Positions 20,240 to 29,523 of a stretch of 64,000 nt of DNA are shown here, piece by piece (positions within the stretch are counted from its first letter, which is position 1; each line of letters opens with the position of its first letter). Source of the stretch: Nitrospira sp. (lineage in GTDB: Bacteria > Nitrospirota > Nitrospiria > Nitrospirales > Nitrospiraceae); contig BQWY01000001.1 of NCBI GenBank assembly GCA_036984305.1, positions 2,501,501 through 2,565,500 on the forward strand, written 5' to 3'. The translations under genes were made by a program, and so were the position numbers. The notes beneath the pieces are model-generated. The model was given only the letters and a program-made list of their open reading frames with translations. It made no database searches and was not told where the DNA came from.

Positions 20240-20812
20240 TCACATTCGTACTGGCTGAAGCGCAATGGAGCGCAGATAGGTCACGATCTGGAGGTTGACC
20301 GTGAGTACCTGGTCGGCGTGTCCTGCCCGATCGACATCGAGGGTTTCTATCAAGATCAGTTCTTCCGCGGTCTCCAGATTATGAATGAACAACCGGATAT
20401 CCTCATATCGTCCGGTGACCGAACCTTGAAGGACGGCCTTCGAAACCCCTGGGACGTCCGTTTTTTCCACCTGATAGGTCAAGCCGGGAATGTGCACCCG
20501 GTTGGCCTTGGCCTGCTCCGTCAAGCCGAGCGCCAGCGGGGCAAAGTCCCGCTGTAACGGCAGGGCGGCCAGCACGCGAGCCATATCGGTGCGGATCCGT
20601 CGGGCCTCCGTATGTTGGGCGAACTGCAGGCGGACATCGGTACGTTCACGCTCCAGGGCACTCCGCTCGGCCCGGTAGTGAGCGATGACGAACGCATCCA
20701 GTGCCACCCACAGAACGGCCAGCAGACCCACGAGGCCGAGCCACGGGAGGATCTGGGCGTACGGGTGGTAGAGGAGTCTGCGCGGTAGATCGAGATCAGC
20801 CGTGTGCATCAT
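20240..20812 (-). CDS. PilO/GspM-like assembly protein
   Basis: 190 residues with one N-terminal membrane helix (LPWLGLVGLLAVLWVALDAF). A coiled coil rich in Arg/Glu follows (RAERSALERERTDVRLQF). The C-terminal ferredoxin-like periplasmic domain includes GLTEQAKANRVHIPGLTYQ and GRYEDIRLFIHNLETAEELILIE, with the latter quoted here only to show the typical GsY.dI..Fl..LE pattern of PilO. It overlaps the end of the PilN-like gene by 17 bases. Function in the inner-membrane alignment complex is inferred from order and topology. Confidence 0.75.
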   Translation of the reverse strand: MMHTADLDLPRRLLYHPYAQILPWLGLVGLLAVLWVALDAFVIAHYRAERSALERERTDVRLQFAQHTEARRIRTDMARVLAALPLQRDFAPLALGLTEQAKANRVHIPGLTYQVEKTDVPGVSKAVLQGSVTGRYEDIRLFIHNLETAEELILIETLDVDRAGHADQVLTVNLQIVTYLRSIALQPVRM

Positions 20813-21392
20813 GATGGCGATACTGAAGCATCACTTGAAATTCGACGAGTCCATCGTCGCGATCGCGATGCTGTTTGAGTAGCGGTTCGCGGAATTCCGG
20901 ATGGTCGTGCAACAACGTGAGGAACGCCGTCACGTCCTCGAACGTTCGAGCCGTGCCCGAGAGCTGAATCGTCAGCCTGGCGGGCTCGAGCCGGACCGAC
21001 GTCACCCCCACCCCGCCCGGAACCGTTCGTTCCAATTCGCTGAGAAAATGTGTCCATGAAAACGTCCGCTTTTCAATCAGTCCATTGATAAAACGTACTT
21101 CCGCCGGTAGACGCGTCACCGCTGCCGTCGACAGATCCACCCCTTCCTGTCCGGCCTGGGCGACCAACCGTTGGTCCTGCTCGCGCAGGCGAGCAACCGA
21201 TCCCGCCAATTCACCGACCTCGGCGTGCAGACCCCAGACCTCAAGGACATCCCAGGTAATACCCAGAAGCATGAGCGCGGCCACCCCCATGAGGGCCATG
21301 CGAAGGGGCACCGCAGCAGGCGGAGCGTAGGAACTAAAATTCAGCCGAGGTCTGAACCGCGGTGAAAGGAGTGCGCCGACATAGTGACGCAT
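20796..21392 (-). CDS. PilN/GspL-C-like assembly protein
   Basis: 198 residues from the ATG at 21392, two bases after the pilM stop. The frame extends much further upstream but over pilM, so that part is rejected. A basic start with NFSSY resembles the PilN INLLP motif that docks on PilM. One membrane helix follows (LRMALMGVAALMLLGITW), then a coiled coil, then a ferredoxin-like domain (SWTHFLSELERTVPGGVGVTS and ...FLTLLHDHPEF). This is the usual PilN arrangement. Confidence 0.75.
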   Translation of the reverse strand: MRHYVGALLSPRFRPRLNFSSYAPPAAVPLRMALMGVAALMLLGITWDVLEVWGLHAEVGELAGSVARLREQDQRLVAQAGQEGVDLSTAAVTRLPAEVRFINGLIEKRTFSWTHFLSELERTVPGGVGVTSVRLEPARLTIQLSGTARTFEDVTAFLTLLHDHPEFREPLLKQHRDRDDGLVEFQVMLQYRHHDAHG

Positions 21393-21394
21393 GA

Positions 21395-22393
21395 TCAGCA
21401 GAGCCCCGCCACCGCCGACATGGCGCACAACGGCAATTGTTGCATTCGCTTGGTCCATCCGAGTTGGCGAAAGAGCGACCATTCCAATGGCTCGACATCC
21501 ATCCCCAGGCGGGCCTCGAGTTCCTGCACGAGTTCCGGTTCCGGCTCCCCGCTCGCCAAGACCGCCCGCTTCACGACCCCCTCGGGAGCAGCACCCCGAC
21601 AAATCTCCATCGAGACGATCGACTCCCGCACGATCCAGGCACGCTGGGCCGCAGTCAGCCCCGAACCCGTGACGCTCCTTGGAGGCAACACCTTCGATCG
21701 TGTAAAGACCGGGCGTCCTTGCCGAAAGCCGAGAACGGAGAACGACTGGTCCAAGAGACTGATCCACAGGACATCGAGGTTCGATTGTCCGCGTGGCTCG
21801 GCCGGCTGACTGTTCATCCACAGGTCGCACAATTGAAACGACGGCGTCGTGATCGCAACCGGTAGCAGCTGAATCGCGACGCAGAGCGCTTCGTACTGTT
21901 CGAGGACCGCCTGATGCATCGCTGCCGCCAGAACGCTCGTCCGCTCCCCCGAGTCATTCGATCCCTCTCCTGACAACAATTGATACACGACTTTCGCCTC
22001 CGTCAGGGGAAAGAGATGGTCTTGACCGAACCGCCAGCGCACCAAGGCCTCCCGCTCCTCACGCCGTCGGGGAACCCGGTCAAGCTCGAACACCGCCGTG
22101 CGAACGCACACGTCCGGCAGGAGCAACACGATCGGAATCGGGAAGCCGGATCCTCGACGCCCCGTCAATCGAGAACCTCGGGATGGAGCCGTCATGAGGC
22201 GGAGTTGTTCCTGTATCGTTCCCGACTGAAGCACGTTCAGCTCCGTGGGCGAGACGCGGATGAGGTCGGGATCCAACGGGCGAACGACACACCGGTCATG
22301 CCGGCGGCCGGTCCACCCGTGTCCGAATTGCGCCCATACGAGCGCATCAGGCCCGATTTTCAAACAATGCCGCGGTCGACCTCCCCACCACAT
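21395..22393 (-). CDS. pilM: PilM/GspL-like cytoplasmic assembly protein
   Basis: 332 residues from ATG 22393, which has GAGG about six bases upstream and follows the ATPase gene stop by seven bases. A TTG at 22417 is less likely. PilM proteins are actin-like (ASKHA) cytoplasmic adapters that bind PilN. LLLPDVCVRTAVFELDRVPRR resembles the PilM/EpsL stretch after the first subdomain, and WRFGQDHLFPLTEAKVVYQ the following segment. ATP-binding motifs are poorly preserved. The call rests on order (E, M, N, O, P) plus these segments. Confidence 0.72.
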   Translation of the reverse strand: MWWGGRPRHCLKIGPDALVWAQFGHGWTGRRHDRCVVRPLDPDLIRVSPTELNVLQSGTIQEQLRLMTAPSRGSRLTGRRGSGFPIPIVLLLPDVCVRTAVFELDRVPRRREEREALVRWRFGQDHLFPLTEAKVVYQLLSGEGSNDSGERTSVLAAAMHQAVLEQYEALCVAIQLLPVAITTPSFQLCDLWMNSQPAEPRGQSNLDVLWISLLDQSFSVLGFRQGRPVFTRSKVLPPRSVTGSGLTAAQRAWIVRESIVSMEICRGAAPEGVVKRAVLASGEPEPELVQELEARLGMDVEPLEWSLFRQLGWTKRMQQLPLCAMSAVAGLC

Positions 22394-22400
22394 GTCAGCC

Positions 22401-24128
22401 TCAGCTCCGCTCCGCAACCGTCACCCGATTGAGCTCCCGCAGCGTCGTTTCGCCCCGCAACACCTTGATCAAGCCAGACTGGCGCAGCGTGGTCATCCCG
22501 TCCGTCATGGCTCGATAACGAATGTCCGCAATGGGGCGGCGAGACAAGATCATCTCCTTGATTTCGTCCGTGAGGACCAGGAGTTCGGTCAGACACTTCC
22601 GCCCGCGATAGCCTGTACCCAGACAATCCCGGCAGCCTCGGCCCTGGAAGAGAATCGCCCCTCGGTACCGCTCGTAATCCAGGCCAGACTCCTCGGCCAA
22701 GGCCTGATCCAATTTCACCGGTTCGCGACAGGCCGGACAGATCGTACGGACCAATCGTTGCGCGAGCACGCAGTTGAGCGCGGACAGAAAGTTGTAGGGA
22801 TCGATCCCCATGCTGGTAAAGCGACCGAGCACGTCGAACACGTGATTGGCGTGCACGGTCGTAAAGACCAGGTGGCCGGTGAGCGCGGATTGAATCGCGA
22901 TCTGCGCCGTTTCCGCGTCTCGAATCTCACCGACCATGATCTTGTCCGGATCGTGCCGTAGAATGGATCGCAGGCCCCTGGCAAACGTCAGTCCCTTCTT
23001 TTCGTTGACCGGGATCTGGACCACTCCCGGCAACTGATATTCGACCGGATCTTCAATGGTGATAAGCTTGTCTTCCTCGGAATGCATATCCGCGATGGCG
23101 GCGTACAAGGTGGTCGTCTTTCCGCTCCCGGTCGGGCCGGTCACCAACACCATCCCGTGCGGGGCGACAATAGAACGCCGAAACCGTTTGAGGTCCTCCG
23201 GATTGAACCCGAGTCGCTCCAGCTTGAGATCAGCCAACCCGGCCGTGATCGAGTCGCGGTCCAAGACGCGAATGACGACCGACTCGCCGAACACGCTCGG
23301 CAGGATGGACACGCGGAAATCCACGGTCCGGCGTTCGATGCGCATGCGAAAGCGGCCGTCCTGCGGCACACGGCGCTCGGCGATATCCAACTCCGACATG
23401 ACTTTCAAGCGGGAGATCAACGGGGCATGGACTTTGATGTCCAGCGGCTCCATGGCCGGAAGGAGAATGCCGTCGACGCGGAACTTGACCACCGACGTGC
23501 TATCGCTGGCCTCAATGTGAATGTCGCTCGCGCGGCGCTGCAAGGCCGTGCGCAGGATGGTGTCGACCAACTTGATCGCCGGACTTTGATCCTCGCCGAC
23601 ATGATCCAGCGTGACGATCTCCTCGCCGCGGTCGTCTTCCTTGACCAGTAGAGAGCGGTACTCCGCTTCCAACTCCTTGAGCGCGTGACCCGCGCCGTCG
23701 CTCCGCCCCAACGCCGCCAGAATGGCCGATCTGGGAGCGACCACGAGCCGGAAGGGGCGATTCAACAGCAATTCCAACTCATCGAGCGCGAGGACGTTGG
23801 ATGGATCGGCGACGGCGATCGTAAGGAGATCGTCCTGATCGTGGACCGGAACAAACGGATAGCGCTGCATCAATTTGACGGGAATGGTTTGGTAGAACTT
23901 GGGATCGACCGAAAAATCGGCCAACGGCTCGAAGTCAAGGTCGAATTGTTCGGCAAGTGCACGCCCCAGCTGCTCGTCGGATATGAGTCCTGCGGCCACC
24001 CACGCAGAACCGGTCTCGCCCGGCCTGTCCCGGATGGTATCGGTGACGCCGCTCAGCGCGTCCTCGCTCAGCGCCTGTTGGCGGACCAGGATCTCGCCAA
24101 GCGACGTATAGGTCATTCGTCCGTGCAT
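22401..24128 (-). CDS. gspE: type II secretion / type IV pilus assembly ATPase (GspE/PilB/MshE family)
   Basis: 575 residues. This hexameric ATPase powers pseudopilus assembly at the inner membrane. An N-terminal GspE-N (MshEN-type) domain spans about 1-150. The Walker A motif GPTGSGKT is at 331-338, the Walker B-like DKIMVGEIRD at 395-404, and the His box includes HLVFTTVHAN. A zinc-binding tetracysteine element has C464, C467, C499 and C502. All expected motifs are intact. It is preceded by the GspF-type gene and followed by pilM. Confidence 0.93.
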   Translation of the reverse strand: MHGRMTYTSLGEILVRQQALSEDALSGVTDTIRDRPGETGSAWVAAGLISDEQLGRALAEQFDLDFEPLADFSVDPKFYQTIPVKLMQRYPFVPVHDQDDLLTIAVADPSNVLALDELELLLNRPFRLVVAPRSAILAALGRSDGAGHALKELEAEYRSLLVKEDDRGEEIVTLDHVGEDQSPAIKLVDTILRTALQRRASDIHIEASDSTSVVKFRVDGILLPAMEPLDIKVHAPLISRLKVMSELDIAERRVPQDGRFRMRIERRTVDFRVSILPSVFGESVVIRVLDRDSITAGLADLKLERLGFNPEDLKRFRRSIVAPHGMVLVTGPTGSGKTTTLYAAIADMHSEEDKLITIEDPVEYQLPGVVQIPVNEKKGLTFARGLRSILRHDPDKIMVGEIRDAETAQIAIQSALTGHLVFTTVHANHVFDVLGRFTSMGIDPYNFLSALNCVLAQRLVRTICPACREPVKLDQALAEESGLDYERYRGAILFQGRGCRDCLGTGYRGRKCLTELLVLTDEIKEMILSRRPIADIRYRAMTDGMTTLRQSGLIKVLRGETTLRELNRVTVAERS

Positions 24129-24182
24129 GACAAGTTCCCGAGATCGATTGTCGGGCTATGCGCTCGACACCCGCACGCTCAC

Positions 24183-25406
24183 CTATTGCAGATTACCGGC
24201 CAATTGAAACACCGGAAGATACATCACGATCACAATGCTGCCGACCAAGACCCCCATGAACAACAACAGCATCGGTTCGATCCAGGTCGTCAGTTGAGTC
24301 AGTTGCAAGTCCAACTCCGATTCGAAAAACTCGGCCACGTCCTTCAACATGGTTTCGAGTGATCCTGTCTCCTCTCCGACCGCCAACATCTCGATGGCCA
24401 GCGCCGGCATGACGACGGGACTGCGCAGGGCAGCCCCTAGACTCGTGCCTTCGCGAATCTGCTCCACCACATGTCGAAATCCCTCGGCCATGTGGCGGTT
24501 CGACACCGCGCTCCGCGAGACGTTGAGCGCCTCAACGAGCGGCGTGCCACCTCCAAGCACCGTGCTCAAGGTGCGCGTGAGCTGAACCGTGCAATTCCGC
24601 ATCACGATTCCTCCGATGACCGGCAATCGAACCAGCCAACGATCGACGGTCAGACGGCCGGCCGGTGTGCGATACCACAGACGTCCGGCGATCACAGCGG
24701 CTGTCGCCAGAATCAGGACCGGGCCGAGCACAAGATCGATGCGGTTTATCACAGAGAGCAGGAACTGGGTCGCAGCGGGAAGATGCCTGGCCTGGTCCGC
24801 ATAGACCGATACGAAGGTCGGCATGACATACGCGACCAAAAAGCCGACGACAGACAGCCCCACGACAATCAGGAACGAAGGATAGGTCAAGGCCTTCCAG
24901 ACTTTTTGGCGTAGCGCAATCATGGTCTTGAGATAGCCGATATACCGATGCAGCACCTCCGGAAGATTTCCGGCCTGTTCTCCTGCCCGGAACGTCGCCA
25001 CGTACAGCTCGGGGAAGTAGCGAGGGTGGCGCGAGAGGGCGTCGGAGGCGGCCGCGCCGCCGCGAATGTCCTGGCGAACGGCACGCAAGGCATCCTGGAA
25101 ACCGGCCACGTGAGCCCGCTCGATCAGGAGATCCCATACCTTCAGCACCGGCAGCCCGGCCCGGATCAAAGCCAGCAGTTCCTGGTTGAACACCAAAAAC
25201 TGGTGAGGAGGAAGGCGACCCAAGCCTCCGAGTGCCAAGGCACTGGCCAGGGAGAGGCTGGAGCCCATGCCTTGCTGCCGAAGTCGAAAGACCAGGAGGC
25301 CACGCCCCTCCAGCTGGGCGCGGGCGGACACTTCCGTATCGGCCTCCAACTCACCGGAATAGGTCCGTCCATCAGCCCGCGCCGCCCGGTATGCGTACAG
25401 TGCCAT
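24183..25406 (-). CDS. gspF: type II secretion / type IV pilus inner-membrane platform protein (GspF/PilC)
   Basis: 407 residues from ATG 25406 (MALYAYRAARADG). This is the polytopic platform that the ATPase turns or pushes. Two GspF domains are visible. The first has FNQELLALIRAGLPVLKVWDLL and the second FTRTLS-like VQLTRTLSTVLGGGTPLVEALN, separated by a membrane-helix pair (SFLIVVGLSVVGFLVAYVMP). GEETGSLETMLKDVAEFFE and a final helix MLLLFMGVLVGSIVIVMYLP complete the family pattern. Function is well supported. Confidence 0.92.
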   Translation of the reverse strand: MALYAYRAARADGRTYSGELEADTEVSARAQLEGRGLLVFRLRQQGMGSSLSLASALALGGLGRLPPHQFLVFNQELLALIRAGLPVLKVWDLLIERAHVAGFQDALRAVRQDIRGGAAASDALSRHPRYFPELYVATFRAGEQAGNLPEVLHRYIGYLKTMIALRQKVWKALTYPSFLIVVGLSVVGFLVAYVMPTFVSVYADQARHLPAATQFLLSVINRIDLVLGPVLILATAAVIAGRLWYRTPAGRLTVDRWLVRLPVIGGIVMRNCTVQLTRTLSTVLGGGTPLVEALNVSRSAVSNRHMAEGFRHVVEQIREGTSLGAALRSPVVMPALAIEMLAVGEETGSLETMLKDVAEFFESELDLQLTQLTTWIEPMLLLFMGVLVGSIVIVMYLPVFQLAGNLQ

Positions 25407-25454
25407 GACCTGCCTTCCCAAGCCGATTGATTCGGGAGCGGTCGCCAGCGGACG

Positions 25455-26264
25455 CTACCGCCCGAACTGCGCACGTGCCGGGGGTAATACCAGCGATTGC
25501 CCCACACGAATCAGGTCGTCCTGTAAGTCGTTTGCGGCGCGCAAATCCCTCAAATCCACCCCGTACCGCCGGGCCAGGCTGAACAACGTATCGCCGGCTC
25601 GAACGGCGATATGCTGGAGCAACGAGCCAACCGAGTCTTCCGGCGGACCAGCCTGAAGATTCAAGGCCGGCGTTCCACCGCCAGGAAGCGCTCCAGACGC
25701 AGAACTGCGCTCCAGCACCGAGGCCGGATCGTCTATCAACGCCGGCGCATCCAACGGTTCGTTCGGGATCGAAGGTACAGGAGCAGGATCGGGAATCTGC
25801 AGAGCTTGTGGAGGGGGGGCGTCAACGGCCGAAGGCTGAGCCGTAGGCACCGGCACCGCCTTGGGCTTCGCCGACCCTCGCGAGCGACTGGGCTGTGCTC
25901 GCTCGCGCTGCGTGCGGCCGAACGCCAGCTCCTCTCGCTGCAAATCGATGATATGCCGCGCCTCATTCAGACGTCGTTCCACCTCTCGCAAACGGCCTTC
26001 CAATTGGGCATTGGCAATCAGGACCGCACTGTACTCTTGGCGGCGGCTATCGAGTTCGGTCCGCAGCTCGGCCATCGTCCGTTCGTGCTCCCGGATCACG
26101 CCCTGCAGGCCACTCACCAGGACCTGATGGTCAACCGTATCGGGCTCTCCCATCGGCTCCAATTCGGCACAGCCGGTGACACACACGACCAGCATCGACG
26201 CGAGGCTCGCGCCGACCAAGGCCCTCCAACCGACCATACGGCTCGGGGCCTGCCCGTCGGGCAT
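25455..26264 (-). CDS. LysM-domain lipoprotein with coiled coil
   Basis: About 269 residues. A signal peptide with lipobox (VTGC) precedes a long coiled coil (IREHERTMAELRTELDSRRQ and RLREVERRLNEARHI). A Pro/Ala/Ser-rich linker and a C-terminal LysM domain follow (VRAGDTLFSLARRYGVDLRD to GQSLVLP). LysM domains bind peptidoglycan. Inside this operon the protein may anchor the secretin or pseudopilus to the wall, in the manner of FimV/TsaP-type factors; that is inference. The start is uncertain; ATG 26264 is used and 26306 is an upstream alternative overlapping the pseudopilin. Confidence 0.8.
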   Translation of the reverse strand: MPDGQAPSRMVGWRALVGASLASMLVVCVTGCAELEPMGEPDTVDHQVLVSGLQGVIREHERTMAELRTELDSRRQEYSAVLIANAQLEGRLREVERRLNEARHIIDLQREELAFGRTQRERAQPSRSRGSAKPKAVPVPTAQPSAVDAPPPQALQIPDPAPVPSIPNEPLDAPALIDDPASVLERSSASGALPGGGTPALNLQAGPPEDSVGSLLQHIAVRAGDTLFSLARRYGVDLRDLRAANDLQDDLIRVGQSLVLPPARAQFGR

Positions 26265-26283
26265 CGGAAGCGGTTCTCCGTGG

Positions 26284-26685
26284 TTACCACTTGTTGTATG
26301 GAACACCGTTGCTCCCTACGAGATCGGATCCTGAAAAGACATCGAAAATCCCGCCTTCAGTCTGCTCCAACTTCTCCTGCCAGCTCGTGTCGGAACGCGT
26401 AAACGGATCGACGGGAATCGTCCGCAAATACCCGGCTTTCACCAGGTCGCCGAGTACCGACGGATACTTGCCTTGATCGGCACGATGCTGATCGATGACG
26501 TCGCGAATCGTGAACAAGTCCTGCCGCAGCGAGGACTCCCGAGCCTTCAGCAACGCCGAATGGTACGACGGCACCGCCAGCGTCGCCAGGATGCCGATGA
26601 TCGACACCACCGTCATCAACTCGATCAGCGTGAAGCCGCGCTGAGGCAGGAGGTTTCCGTCACCACTGCCGATAAGAAGTCCCAT
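26284..26685 (-). CDS. GspG-type major pseudopilin
   Basis: 133 residues from ATG 26685, preceded by AAGGGG at good spacing inside the end of the previous gene. The prepilin peptidase site is RG/FTLIEL, with glutamate at +5, followed by MTVVSIIGILATLAVPSY. The core has QGKYPSVLGDLVKAGYLRTIP and VDPFTRSD, the GspG pattern with the calcium loop region. It is short and lacks cysteines. Together with the preceding paralogue it gives the operon two GspG-like subunits. Confidence 0.85.
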   Translation of the reverse strand: MGLLIGSGDGNLLPQRGFTLIELMTVVSIIGILATLAVPSYHSALLKARESSLRQDLFTIRDVIDQHRADQGKYPSVLGDLVKAGYLRTIPVDPFTRSDTSWQEKLEQTEGGIFDVFSGSDLVGSNGVPYNKW

Positions 26686-27166
26686 CGAGCGCCACCCCTT
26701 CGCTGAACGTCGACACGTCATACACATCGGTCCCGCACCAATTATCCGCCGTGGGCGGATCCTGATAGCACCGCAGTCGCCACTTCGTGGTCCCGGTCAT
26801 CGGATCGACCGGAATCGCACGCAGATAGCGACGCACCTTGATGCCTTTGATGGTGGCTTCCTGCCCACTCAGTTCAGCAGCCAGCAGAGCCTCCATGGAC
26901 TTGGGGTAGCCGTTGCGACCCGCGACGTCCTTGCAGCTCAAGCGGTTCTTCAGGCACACCGTCCCCAACAACGTATCCCCTTCGCGGTTCCAATCGGTCT
27001 TGAAGGCATCGATCGCGGCGCGCATGACCCGTAGATGCTGACGCAGTTCGATCTCCTTGGAGCGAGTGGCTGACACCCGATGAAGCGGATACGCGACCGA
27101 TGCCAGCACCATGATGATCGACATGGTCACGAGCAGTTCGACCAGCGTGACTCCGGACTGTTTCAT
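26660..27166 (-). CDS. GspG/GspH-type pseudopilin
   Basis: 168 residues. The leader is only MKQSG, cut before VTLVELLVTMSIIMVLASVAYP, with glutamate at +5. The core has NGYPKSMEALLAAE and RRYLRAIPVDPMTGTTKW, as in GspG. Four cysteines (LLGTVCLKNRLSCKD and RLRCYQ..NWCGTD) suggest two disulphides. The ATG overlaps the secretin gene's stop (ATGA) and its own end overlaps the next pseudopilin by 26 bases, so the trio is coupled. Confidence 0.83.
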   Translation of the reverse strand: MKQSGVTLVELLVTMSIIMVLASVAYPLHRVSATRSKEIELRQHLRVMRAAIDAFKTDWNREGDTLLGTVCLKNRLSCKDVAGRNGYPKSMEALLAAELSGQEATIKGIKVRRYLRAIPVDPMTGTTKWRLRCYQDPPTADNWCGTDVYDVSTFSEGVALDGTSYRQW

Positions 27167-29523
27167 CGAACACGCACGACGGCCGGGCGGGGCGATCGGT
27201 CCTCCGCCTGCCTGCCCTCCGTCGGCCCCAGTTCGCCCGCATAGACCTGCGCGACACCTGGAGCCTTTGCCAGAAACGTGGCGATCAGGAGTTCGCCGGA
27301 GACCGTCGGCCCACCCTCCGAAGAGGTCACTGCGAATTCGATCGTTCCTGCGTCGGATTCCTTCTGCTTCACCGACACCGATCCGCCGGCTCTGCGCAAT
27401 CCCCCGCCCGCGTCGATCTGACGGAATTCCAAGACCGCCGGGTCATAGCGCAGCCCCATCGAGCCCGTCTTGAGGTCATGTCCATGTTGAGCTGACAACG
27501 CCAGACGGATCTCCTGTCCCACACGAACGGCCAGGTCGCCGGGATGCCACTCGAGCGGCCGCACCTCCATCACCTCGGCACGCAGTCCCGCCGCACCGAC
27601 TGCGGGATGACTACGCACGGCCCCACTCTCGGCCGCCGGCGTCCGGATAGCCCCCTCGGGTCGCAACCCGAGCGAGGCGGAACTGTGTCGTACCGGCACG
27701 GTAAAGAGCGGCTTGGTGGCATACTGACCATCGGTTCCGGACCACAGCACCTGTGCTTCGGGCCGAGGTGCGCGTCGATGCTGCATGATGTGCGGGGTGA
27801 TGGTCAGGACGACTTCCGTCGTGATGCGCTGGATCTGGAACGAGCTGAACCAATCGCCGATCACCGGGATATCACCCAACCACGGCACGCTCACGCGTGT
27901 CTTGCGATCGTCTTCCTGAATCAACCCGGCCAGCACGATGGTTTCTCCGTCTTTCATGCTGAGCGTCGTCTCCGCCGTCCGGTTGCCGAACCGGAACTGT
28001 TCGATCGGAGGAGAGGCCTGCAACAGTACTTTTTCGCCAAGTCGGATGACCTCGATTTTCAACTTCAGAGCCAACTCGTTCGTCATCCGGATCGACGGTT
28101 CGACGGTAACTTTGACTCCGGTATCCCGAAATTCCACGGACGTGACGGTGGAGGTCGTCGGCACCGCGCCCGTCGCCGCCTGTCCCGGCAGCACGTTGGT
28201 CGTCGACAGGAGAATGGGCTGTTTGTCACCGATGTTCACTTCGCCCTTCCTATTGTTCACCACCCGCAGCTTGGGCGACGCGAGCGTCTTGACGTCGGTG
28301 ACGGACTTCAGAAAATCGATCACGACGTTGGTGGGCAACTGAAACAGGAAGTTGTCCTTCCCGAGGCCGGTGAGTTGCCGATAGGTGAATTGCTGGGCCA
28401 AGTCGCCGGCCAGGGTGCCGGTAAATCCGGGCGGCACGATGCCGACACCGGCCTGTTTGGGATAGGTCAGTCCATAGTTGAGGTTTTTGGTTCGATCGAC
28501 CTCCAAGACTTCCAAGTCGAACACGACCTCCGCTTCTTCACGGTCGTTCGCCAGGATGATGCGCTCCGCCAGTTCCACTTTTTCGGGCGTATCTCGAATG
28601 ACGATGGTATTGGGCTGTTCGTTCGCATGCACGCGCTTCGTGTCGAGCATGCTCTTGAGCAGCGCCAACATGTCTTTGGCTTTGCTGTTGGACAGGTAGA
28701 ACGTCCGGATCATCAGGTCCTGATACTGTTCCTGTTTCTGTTTCGTGTTCGGGCTAATCAACAACATTTGGGGACCGACCTGCCGCGAAAAGAGACTGTT
28801 ACTGCTCAGGATGAGTTCCAGCGCCTCGTCGAACGGCGTGTCCTCAATCGCCACGGTCACCGGATCGTTCCGCACGTCCTTGTCGAACATGACGTTCATG
28901 CCGTTGATCCGCGCGATACTCTCCAGGACTTCCTTCAAGCCCGCATTCTTGAACTTCAGCGTCACGGGGCGTCCCATCGGACTGTCGCGACGCGACGCCT
29001 CCTGCTTTTCGCTCAGACGTGAGATCTCTTCCGTCGCACGCCCCACACCGGGATCCAGTTCCGTCGCGTGCGCGTATGCTTCCAGCGCCTCGTCGGATCG
29101 TCCCAGACGCGCCAACTTGTCGGCCTCCTGCATAAGGTCCCGCGCTTCCTTCATGCGTAAACCATCGGTCAGCGCCTGCTGGCGGCCAGGATGGGACGGA
29201 GTCAGCGTCAGGGCCCGTTTGAATGCTTCGAGCGCGGCGTCGACATGCCCTTCTTTCAACAGTGCGCGGCCGCGCTCCTCGTATTGGGCGCTGGTCCGCT
29301 CGCGAGCCAATTCCATTTTGTTGAGCAGTGACGGGTTAAATGGATCGTCTTTCAACGCCCGTTGGTACGCCAGCATCGCGGCCTCCCAATTCCCCTCGGC
29401 CACGTGCTGGTCACCCTGCTTAATTTCCGTCACGGCCACTGTGGAACACGCGACCAGCGCCAGCAAACTAAGGCCGATGCTCAAACAGGGACCACGACGA
29501 CCTGATACGGGCGCTGACGTCAC
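27163..29523 (-). CDS. secretin lipoprotein with N-terminal TPR and C-terminal cohesin-like domain
   Basis: 786 residues. It forms the outer-membrane channel of the system. Lipobox LVAC (C26) is followed by tetratricopeptide repeats (about 35-165: GNWEAAMLAYQRALKDDP, GHVDAALEAFKRALTLTP, GRSDEALEAYAHATELDP). Then come an STN/N0-type domain (about 185-260), an N1 domain (270-330) and the secretin barrel with VPWLGDIPVIGDWF (546-559). After about 580 it continues with an extra domain at 668-765 (RLALSAQHGHDLKTGSMGLR, YDPAVLEF, GELLIATFLAK) that has the cohesin fold pattern. TPR plus secretin resembles MshL/PilQ-type proteins; the cohesin-like tail is unusual. The start codon is GTG. Confidence 0.9.
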   Translation of the reverse strand: MTSAPVSGRRGPCLSIGLSLLALVACSTVAVTEIKQGDQHVAEGNWEAAMLAYQRALKDDPFNPSLLNKMELARERTSAQYEERGRALLKEGHVDAALEAFKRALTLTPSHPGRQQALTDGLRMKEARDLMQEADKLARLGRSDEALEAYAHATELDPGVGRATEEISRLSEKQEASRRDSPMGRPVTLKFKNAGLKEVLESIARINGMNVMFDKDVRNDPVTVAIEDTPFDEALELILSSNSLFSRQVGPQMLLISPNTKQKQEQYQDLMIRTFYLSNSKAKDMLALLKSMLDTKRVHANEQPNTIVIRDTPEKVELAERIILANDREEAEVVFDLEVLEVDRTKNLNYGLTYPKQAGVGIVPPGFTGTLAGDLAQQFTYRQLTGLGKDNFLFQLPTNVVIDFLKSVTDVKTLASPKLRVVNNRKGEVNIGDKQPILLSTTNVLPGQAATGAVPTTSTVTSVEFRDTGVKVTVEPSIRMTNELALKLKIEVIRLGEKVLLQASPPIEQFRFGNRTAETTLSMKDGETIVLAGLIQEDDRKTRVSVPWLGDIPVIGDWFSSFQIQRITTEVVLTITPHIMQHRRAPRPEAQVLWSGTDGQYATKPLFTVPVRHSSASLGLRPEGAIRTPAAESGAVRSHPAVGAAGLRAEVMEVRPLEWHPGDLAVRVGQEIRLALSAQHGHDLKTGSMGLRYDPAVLEFRQIDAGGGLRRAGGSVSVKQKESDAGTIEFAVTSSEGGPTVSGELLIATFLAKAPGVAQVYAGELGPTEGRQAEDRSPRPAVVRVR

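Noticed and set aside
27544-29022. A 492-codon plus-strand open frame opposite the secretin gene
   Set aside because: It is an antisense shadow of the secretin coding sequence with biased composition and no recognisable fold.
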